Shown here: positions 6,066 through 8,922 of the stretch, one piece after another | Layout: every line of letters begins with the position of its first letter | Position numbering within the stretch: the stretch's first letter is position 1 | Assembly (NCBI GenBank): GCA_004296925.1 | Contig: SCVI01000022.1 | Location: forward strand, 1 to 8,922 | DNA length: 8,922 nucleotides | DNA from: Patescibacteria group bacterium | GTDB taxonomy: Bacteria > Patescibacteriota > Minisyncoccia > Phycocordibacterales > Phycocordibacteraceae | Reading direction: 5' to 3' | Made by a program: the position numbers and the translations under genes | Notes under the pieces: generated by a model | Seen by the model: the letters and a program-made list of their open reading frames with translations, nothing else | Database searches by the model: none | Told to the model about the DNA's origin: nothing

Positions 6066-6763
6066 GAGCCAATTCTTCGCTCTCTTTCTTGGTATTCATC
6101 AAAAACTCTCTCTAGCTCTTCTACAGAAAAATCCGGCCAATGTTTCTCTAGAAAAAAAAGTTCACTATAAACACTTTGCCATGGCAAAAAACCAGAAACT
6201 CTCTGCTCGCCTGACGTACGAATAATTAAATCAGGGTCCGGAATACCTTTCGTCAATAACTCTTCGGCGAAGGTTTTTTCATCTATTTCTCCCCCTTTTT
6301 CTATCAAACGATTTACCGCGGTAAGTATCTCTGCTCTACCGCCATATGAAAGTGCAAACACTGCGGTGCCACCAGAATTTTTTGCTGTTCTCTCTTCTGT
6401 GTCTTTCATAATTTTCTGTATCGCAGGCGAAAACCTTTCCAATTGCCCAATCATGCGGACTCGAATAGCTCGCGCAGGATCTTTTTCTTTTTCAACCGCT
6501 TTGAGGATTTCTTTAAACCCCACTTCGAAAAGTGACATTAAGTAAGAAACCTCTTCTTCGGAACGATTCCAATTCTCAGTTGAAAATGTGTAGAAGGTGG
6601 CATACTCGAGCCCATATTTTTCTTTAAGTTGCGGAAATGCAGCAGCTAGTTTTCGGAGTGGCTCTAAACCAGCTTTATGTCCTTCACTTGTTGGAAGCCC
6701 GCGAGCCTTCGCCCAGCGTCTATTACCATCCATAATAATTCCGATTGAACGAATTGGTTTCAT
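6062..6763 (-). CDS. uppS: Isoprenyl transferase (undecaprenyl diphosphate synthase)
   Basis: A cis-prenyltransferase that adds isopentenyl units to farnesyl diphosphate to make undecaprenyl diphosphate, the lipid carrier for peptidoglycan and surface glycans. At 233 residues it has the usual length. Visible motifs are IIMDGNRRWAKARGL (9-23) with the catalytic Asp12, GHKAG (28-32), TFYTFSTENWNR (56-67), SYGGRAE (139-145), and PDPDLIIRTSGEQRVSGFLPWQSVYSELFF (175-204) with the diphosphate-binding arginines. The ATG at 6763 fits the conserved N-terminus, but no Shine-Dalgarno sequence precedes it. The gene is first among the protein genes of the operon and follows tRNA-Val. Confidence 0.97.
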   Translation of the reverse strand: MKPIRSIGIIMDGNRRWAKARGLPTSEGHKAGLEPLRKLAAAFPQLKEKYGLEYATFYTFSTENWNRSEEEVSYLMSLFEVGFKEILKAVEKEKDPARAIRVRMIGQLERFSPAIQKIMKDTEERTAKNSGGTAVFALSYGGRAEILTAVNRLIEKGGEIDEKTFAEELLTKGIPDPDLIIRTSGEQRVSGFLPWQSVYSELFFLEKHWPDFSVEELERVFDEYQERERRIGS

Positions 6764-6794
6764 ATATACAAGAGGTGTATAAATTCAAAACTCT

Positions 6795-6806
6795 AATGTA
6801 ACCCTT
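6795..6806 (-). repeat. 12-bp leader repeat AATGTAACCCTT, copy 1
   Basis: Identical to 7067-7078. Read on the minus strand as AAGGGTTACATT, copy 1 lies upstream of uppS and copy 2 directly upstream of tRNA-Val. The pair suggests that a unit of leader plus tRNA-Val was once duplicated in tandem. Confidence 0.6.
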
Positions 6807-6846
6807 TAAGTCACACAGTTCCTACTGAACTTCAACACATCATAAA

Positions 6847-6871
6847 TCATTTGTGCGCGATGAGGGACTCG
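6847..6871 (-). repeat. Duplicated 3' end of tRNA-Val (copy detached from the gene)
   Basis: This 25-bp block is identical to 6979-7003. On the minus strand it covers tRNA-Val from C56 of the T-loop (CGAGTCCC) through the acceptor strand and seven trailer bases. The break point in the T-loop is the same as in the tRNA-His fragment at 4129-4152. Confidence 0.9.
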
Positions 6872-6978
6872 GTTACAACTCAAAACTCGCCGTCGCTCGT
6901 TTTGGTCGCTACCCCACCTCGCTGTCTCTCGAACCGAGAGACAAAGCTCCGGCTTTCTCGTCCCTACACAAATGATAC
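6847..6978 (-). mobile_element. Candidate tRNA-Val-associated mini-element (132-bp repeat period)
   Basis: The segment between the two 25-bp copies is bounded by inverted TCATTTGTG (6847-6855) and CACAAATGA (6967-6975). The inversion continues inward imperfectly (GGGACTCG against CTCGTCCC). Internal hairpins are GTCTCTCG-AAC-CGAGAGAC (6924-6942), which contains the T-arm core CTCGAACC, and AAAGC-TCCG-GCTTT (6943-6956). On the minus strand it carries GCGACC, GGCGAG and GAGTTGTA just before the tRNA fragment, as in the tRNA-His segment. There is no credible gene inside. Its arrangement with the intact tRNA fits a small integrated element, but no recombinase is present in the window. Confidence 0.4.
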
Positions 6979-6985
6979 TCATTTG

Positions 6986-7058
6986 TGCGCGATGAGGGAC
7001 TCGAACCCCCGGCATCTTCAGTGTAAATGAAGCGCTCTACCAACTGAGCTAATCGCGC
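6986..7058 (-). tRNA. tRNA-Val (anticodon UAC)
   Basis: A complete cloverleaf on the minus strand. The acceptor is GCGCGAT / ATCGCGC with discriminator A, the D-arm GCTC / GAGC, the anticodon arm CTTCA-TTTACAC-TGAAG with TAC, and the T-arm GGGGG-TTCGAGT-CCCTC. CCA is not encoded (CAA follows A73). It is flanked on both sides by fragments of itself: a 5' part at 7103-7206 and a 3' part at 6847-6871. Confidence 0.97.
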
Positions 7059-7066
7059 AAATTTTC

Positions 7067-7078
7067 AATGTAACCCTT
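7067..7078 (-). repeat. 12-bp leader repeat AATGTAACCCTT, copy 2
   Basis: Identical to 6795-6806. It lies 8 bp upstream of the mature 5' end of the intact tRNA-Val on the minus strand. Confidence 0.6.
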
Positions 7079-7100
7079 ATATTCACGAACGTGTGAATAT
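7079..7100. repeat. Short palindrome between the tRNA-Val copies
   Basis: ATATTCAC (7079-7086) and GTGAATAT (7093-7100) flank GAACGT. It starts right where similarity of the broken copy to tRNA-Val ends. Confidence 0.6.
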
Positions 7101-7102
7101 TT

Positions 7103-7206
7103 AGCGCTCTACTCCGGCTAGCGAGGGAAAGAATAAAATCTTTTTATTCTTTCCGAGCGACGACGGAGAAAGTCGCCCCGCGACTTACCAACTGAGCTAA
7201 TCGCGC
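7103..7206 (-). pseudogene. Broken tRNA-Val 5' part interrupted by a hairpin insertion
   Basis: On the minus strand, the acceptor 5' strand, D-stem and D-loop of tRNA-Val (7206-7186, 21 bp identical to 7058-7038) are followed by about 73 foreign bases (7113-7185). The D-arm then resumes as GTAGAGCGCT (7112-7103), and all similarity ends before the anticodon arm. TAC stands on both sides of the insertion, like a 3-bp target duplication. The insertion folds into GGAAAGAATAAAA-TCT-TTTTATTCTTTCC and AGTCGC-CCC-GCGACT. This copy, not the intact gene, sits next to the good promoter at 7215-7243, so it is probably the ancestral locus. Confidence 0.8.
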
Positions 7207-7214
7207 GTTTTTGC

Positions 7215-7243
7215 ATTATGCACACAAGTAGATAACCTGTAAA
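7215..7243 (-). promoter_or_regulatory. Promoter of the tRNA-Val / uppS / rplS operon
   Basis: On the minus strand, TTTACA (7243-7238) and CATAAT (7220-7215) are separated by exactly 17 bp, and each matches 5 of 6 consensus positions. The -10 ends 8 bp before the 5' end of the broken tRNA-Val copy, a normal distance for a tRNA promoter. Transcription would pass through the broken copy into the intact tRNA-Val and on to uppS. Confidence 0.7.
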
Positions 7244-7271
7244 TGCGAGACTCCCAACAACTCACAGTCTC

Positions 7272-7280
7272 TGCTATGAT
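7272..7280 (+). promoter_or_regulatory. Extended -10 promoter for the transporter operon
   Basis: TGCTATGAT is a TGn-extended -10 with TATGAT at 7275-7280. No good -35 is visible at the expected position, which is usual for extended -10 promoters. It is divergent from the promoter at 7215-7243. Transcription would start near 7287 and leave a leader of about 120 nt before the ATG at 7406. Confidence 0.5.
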
Positions 7281-7306
7281 TCCTTAAAACGCGTATGATT
7301 TTAAAT

Positions 7307-7374
7307 AAACACAGGAAAAGCTGGTCAGGGTTTAATTAGTACTATTCGCCCTCGCAGTATGTGAGTGTTTTTTA
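7307..7374 (+). promoter_or_regulatory. Structured leader with terminator-like hairpin, possible riboswitch
   Basis: CTCGC-AGTAT-GTGAG (7351-7365, one G-U pair) followed by six T (7368-7373) is a plausible intrinsic terminator within the leader of the queuosine-precursor transporter gene. AGGG (7327-7330) can pair with CCCT (7349-7352), which would disrupt that hairpin. AAACAC (7307-7312) can pair with GTGTTT (7365-7370) and enclose the whole region. Alternative folds ending at a T-run upstream of a yhhQ-type gene suggest a preQ1-class attenuation switch. I could not match the sequence to a known preQ1 aptamer consensus by eye. Confidence 0.35.
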
Positions 7375-7405
7375 TTATTTACTTCATCTTCATTAAAACA
7401 AATTC

Positions 7406-8059
7406 ATGATTCAACTATCAGAAAAGTCGTTCAAGAAAGTGATGATTGCTCTGTCTGTGTATCTTGTTTCACTTTTTGCAGCAAATACGCTCGGACTAAA
7501 GATTATGCCGTTTATTCTCGGCTCTCATCTTTCGGTAGCGGTCTTCTCGTTTCCAATAGTGTTCCTAATGACAGATGTTATTGGAGAAGTGTACGGGAAA
7601 AAGATTGCAAAATGGTTTGTGCTCGCAGGCTTTGTTTCAACTTTCCTCTTTATAATTTACTCACTCATCTCGCTCGCCATGCCATGGGCAGACGCAGGAC
7701 TTTGGGTGAAGGGAGGATATGAACAAGTCTTCGGTATTTCGCTTCGTATTGCAGCAGCGTCTTTGGTAGCTTTCCTTGTTGCTGAATACCAAGATGTTCT
7801 CTCATTTTTCTTCTTCAAAAATTGGTTTGGCACCAAACACTTCTGGCTTCGCTCAAACCTTTCAAACCTATGGTCACAGTTTCTCGACACAACACTCTTC
7901 ATGGTTATTGCGTTCGCAGGCGTATACCCAACAGCAACTCTTGTAAGTATTATCATCTCGTGGTGGCTATTTAAGGTTGGTATGGGAGTTCTCTACACAC
8001 CGCTATCCTACCTTGCCATCCACTTGCTACGAGACCGTGAAGACACAGAAAAAAAATAA
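7406..8059 (+). CDS. yhhQ: Queuosine-precursor transporter, YhhQ / DUF165 family
   Basis: An integral membrane carrier of the family that imports 7-deazapurine precursors of the tRNA base queuosine (preQ0, preQ1 or queuine). The 217 residues contain about six hydrophobic segments (roughly 11-30, 42-58, 68-92, 111-127, 160-176, 178-206). Family motifs are NTLGLKI (27-33), FPIVFLMTDVIGEVYGKK (49-66), RSNLSNLWSQFLDTTLFM (149-166) and YTPLSYLAI (197-205). No queuosine biosynthesis gene is visible in the window. A salvage role would fit a reduced genome that takes up the base for tRNA-guanine transglycosylase. The start codon has no Shine-Dalgarno sequence and follows the structured leader. It overlaps the next gene by 23 bp. 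Confidence 0.92.
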   Translation: MIQLSEKSFKKVMIALSVYLVSLFAANTLGLKIMPFILGSHLSVAVFSFPIVFLMTDVIGEVYGKKIAKWFVLAGFVSTFLFIIYSLISLAMPWADAGLWVKGGYEQVFGISLRIAAASLVAFLVAEYQDVLSFFFFKNWFGTKHFWLRSNLSNLWSQFLDTTLFMVIAFAGVYPTATLVSIIISWWLFKVGMGVLYTPLSYLAIHLLRDREDTEKK

Positions 8060-8594
8060 ACCTCACTTTGTTGCGTACGTTGCGTCATCTATAGACGGAC
8101 GTATTGCGCTGAATACCCTTCACCAACCTGATTGGACGAGTAGTGAGGATTGGAAGTTTTTTCAAAGAGAACTTGGGAACGCTGATGCGGTAGTGGTTGG
8201 CAGAAACACATTCAAAACAGTCGAAAAAAGACTCCAGAAGCGAAACACGTTTGTGCTCACCAGCAAAGTTAAGACTACGCTTGCAAAAGACTCTGTCGTG
8301 TATGTAAATCCAAAAACAGCTTCACTGTCCAAACTCTTATCTGAGTATAAATCTGTTGCAGTTGTTGGAGGTGCGAGCGTGTACCAGACAATGTTAGACA
8401 AGGATCTTCTTGATGAGCTCTACGTGACCATAGAGCCTTTGGTTTTTGGAAGAGGGCGTCCTATGTTTGAGGGAGGACTAAAAAATCATGTGTTTACACT
8501 CGTGTCGCAAAAGAAGCTAAATAGTCGAGGGTCACTTTTACTTCGATACAGAATTGCAAAAAACAAAAAGCTTAAAAACTCTAAGAAGTCTTGA
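8037..8594 (+). CDS. RibD C-terminal-domain reductase (dihydrofolate-reductase-like fold)
   Basis: A 185-residue stand-alone reductase domain of the RibD_C family, without the deaminase half. Visible motifs are VAYVASSIDGRIA (12-24), ADAVVVGRNTFKTV (49-62) for NADPH and substrate contacts, a strand TFVLTSK (71-77), AVVGGASVYQTML (108-120) as the second nucleotide-binding loop, and LDELYVTIEPLVFGRGRPMF (125-144). Riboflavin synthesis, archaeal-type pyrimidine reduction and DHFR-like activity all occur in this family, so the substrate is open. The chosen GTG at 8037 begins just before the conserved N-terminal strand. An upstream in-frame ATG at 7977 would add 20 residues lying wholly inside the transporter gene. 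The overlap with the transporter suggests coupled translation. The stop is TGA, and the C-terminus is Lys-rich. Confidence 0.88.
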   Translation: MKTQKKNKPHFVAYVASSIDGRIALNTLHQPDWTSSEDWKFFQRELGNADAVVVGRNTFKTVEKRLQKRNTFVLTSKVKTTLAKDSVVYVNPKTASLSKLLSEYKSVAVVGGASVYQTMLDKDLLDELYVTIEPLVFGRGRPMFEGGLKNHVFTLVSQKKLNSRGSLLLRYRIAKNKKLKNSKKS

Positions 8595-8641
8595 TTAATA
8601 AAACATCTATCCATAGACAACCTCTCGGTTTCCAATATTCC

Positions 8642-8681
8642 GGTCTAGTGTAATTATGCTATAGCATAATTACACTAGACC
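8642..8681. repeat. Perfect 40-bp palindrome
   Basis: The half-site GGTCTAGTGTAATTATGCTA is followed at once by its exact reverse complement, with no spacer and no mismatch. The symmetry ends at 8641/8682. There is no T-run after it on either strand, so it is not a classical intrinsic terminator. It lies between the RibD-like gene and the CofE-like gene. Confidence 0.95.
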
Positions 8682-8693
8682 AAGATTCTCACT

Positions 8694-8714
8694 AATCACT
8701 ATGTGGTGATTTTT
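8694..8714 (+). terminator. Weak intrinsic terminator
   Basis: AATCAC-TATGTG-GTGATT (8694-8711) runs into five T (8710-8714). The stem is only 6 bp and AT-rich. It would end the transporter and reductase transcript before the ligase gene. Confidence 0.5.
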
Positions 8715-8744
8715 AATGGTAGTTAGCGTACAGTGCATCAGTAT

Positions 8745-8922
8745 ATGAAAGTTCAAGCTATTAAGACGCGTCTATTCCTGAAAAACGAAACACTATCTTC
8801 TTTTGTTACCGATGAAATAGAAAACATACCTGAGAAGTCAGTACTTGTAGTAAGTTCAAAAATCGTTGCACTGTCAGAAGGAAGAACGTCAAAAAAATCT
8901 GATCTAAAAAAACTGGTGCTTG
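8745..8922 (+). CDS. CofE/COG1478-type gamma-glutamyl ligase, partial (N-terminus only)
   Basis: The 59 visible residues (MKVQAIKTRLF, then EKSVLVVSSKIVALSEGR at 30-47) match the N-terminus of the coenzyme F420-0:L-glutamate ligase family (PF01996). There the VVTSKIVALAEGR-like strand and loop bind the nucleotide. The family joins glutamate to an acid acceptor with GTP or a similar nucleotide. Members in organisms without F420 are known to act on other substrates, including folate. CPR bacteria are not known to make F420, so the acceptor is uncertain. The remaining catalytic and metal-binding residues lie outside the window. The start is ATG at 8745 with no Shine-Dalgarno sequence, 150 bp after the RibD-like gene. 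Confidence 0.85.
   Translation, partial: MKVQAIKTRLFLKNETLSSFVTDEIENIPEKSVLVVSSKIVALSEGRTSKKSDLKKLVL

Noticed and set aside
6806..7015. A 69-codon minus-strand reading frame with an internal repeat (RVPHRAQM twice)
   Set aside because: It is a translation of the tRNA-Val 3' end, the mini-element and the second 3' copy. The protein repeat only reflects the duplicated tRNA sequence.
7321..7360. Resemblance to the complement of the 23S rRNA 3' end (GGTCA ... ATTAGTAC)
   Set aside because: Only about 20 bases are similar, with no rRNA sequence on either side and a protein gene starting 45 bp later. Chance or a structured leader explains it better.
7977..8036. Upstream ATG start for the RibD-like gene
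   Set aside because: The added residues show no family similarity and lie wholly within the transporter gene. GTG at 8037 fits the family N-terminus.

Overview
The window looks like a chromosome segment from a Candidate Phyla Radiation (Patescibacteria) bacterium, most likely of the Parcubacteria group. This is inferred from the small moderately AT-rich genes, mostly weak or absent Shine-Dalgarno sequences, a stand-alone PAS protein, a secreted peptidoglycan-binding/fibronectin-like protein, a short archaeal-like PurA and a DUF2914 membrane protein. TGA works as a stop codon (uppS and the RibD-like gene), so the genetic code is the standard bacterial one. No single marker here fixes the lineage.

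Left part (1-4040). On the minus strand, an ECF-type sigma factor gene (1965-2480) is followed by a seven-helix membrane protein with an external DUF2914 domain (793-1869) and then purA (1-750, cut by the window edge). Divergent from the sigma gene, on the plus strand, are a single-domain PAS protein with a coiled-coil tail (2637-3218) and a secreted protein with a peptidoglycan-binding domain and an Fn3-like domain (3342-4040). Two strong back-to-back hairpin terminators (4053-4129) close the plus-strand genes and also the minus-strand operon arriving from the right.

Middle part (4041-7290). A minus-strand mixed operon starts at a near-consensus promoter (7215-7243). It runs through a broken tRNA-Val copy, an intact tRNA-Val(UAC), uppS, an RluA-type pseudouridine synthase, rplS, tRNA-Leu(GAG) and tRNA-His(GUG). 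uppS and the synthase gene overlap by ATGA. The operon joins translation (tRNAs, L19, RNA modification) to cell-envelope lipid carrier synthesis.

Right part (7260-8922). On the plus strand, an extended -10 promoter and a leader of about 120 nt with a terminator-like hairpin precede a YhhQ-type queuosine-precursor transporter. It overlaps a RibD C-terminal/DHFR-like reductase gene. After a perfect 40-bp palindrome and a weak terminator comes the start of a CofE/COG1478-type gamma-glutamyl ligase, cut by the window edge.

The most unusual signal is at the tRNA genes. Downstream of both tRNA-His and tRNA-Val there is an exact 24-25 bp copy of the 3' end of the tRNA gene. Both copies break at the same point of the T-loop (between positions 55 and 56). 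Each is separated from the intact gene by a short, hairpin-rich, non-coding segment (repeat period 210 bp for His, 132 bp for Val). The two segments share short motifs in the same order next to the break. This is the geometry of integration into tRNA 3' ends, but the units are far too small to encode anything. They may be a family of tRNA-targeting mini-elements.
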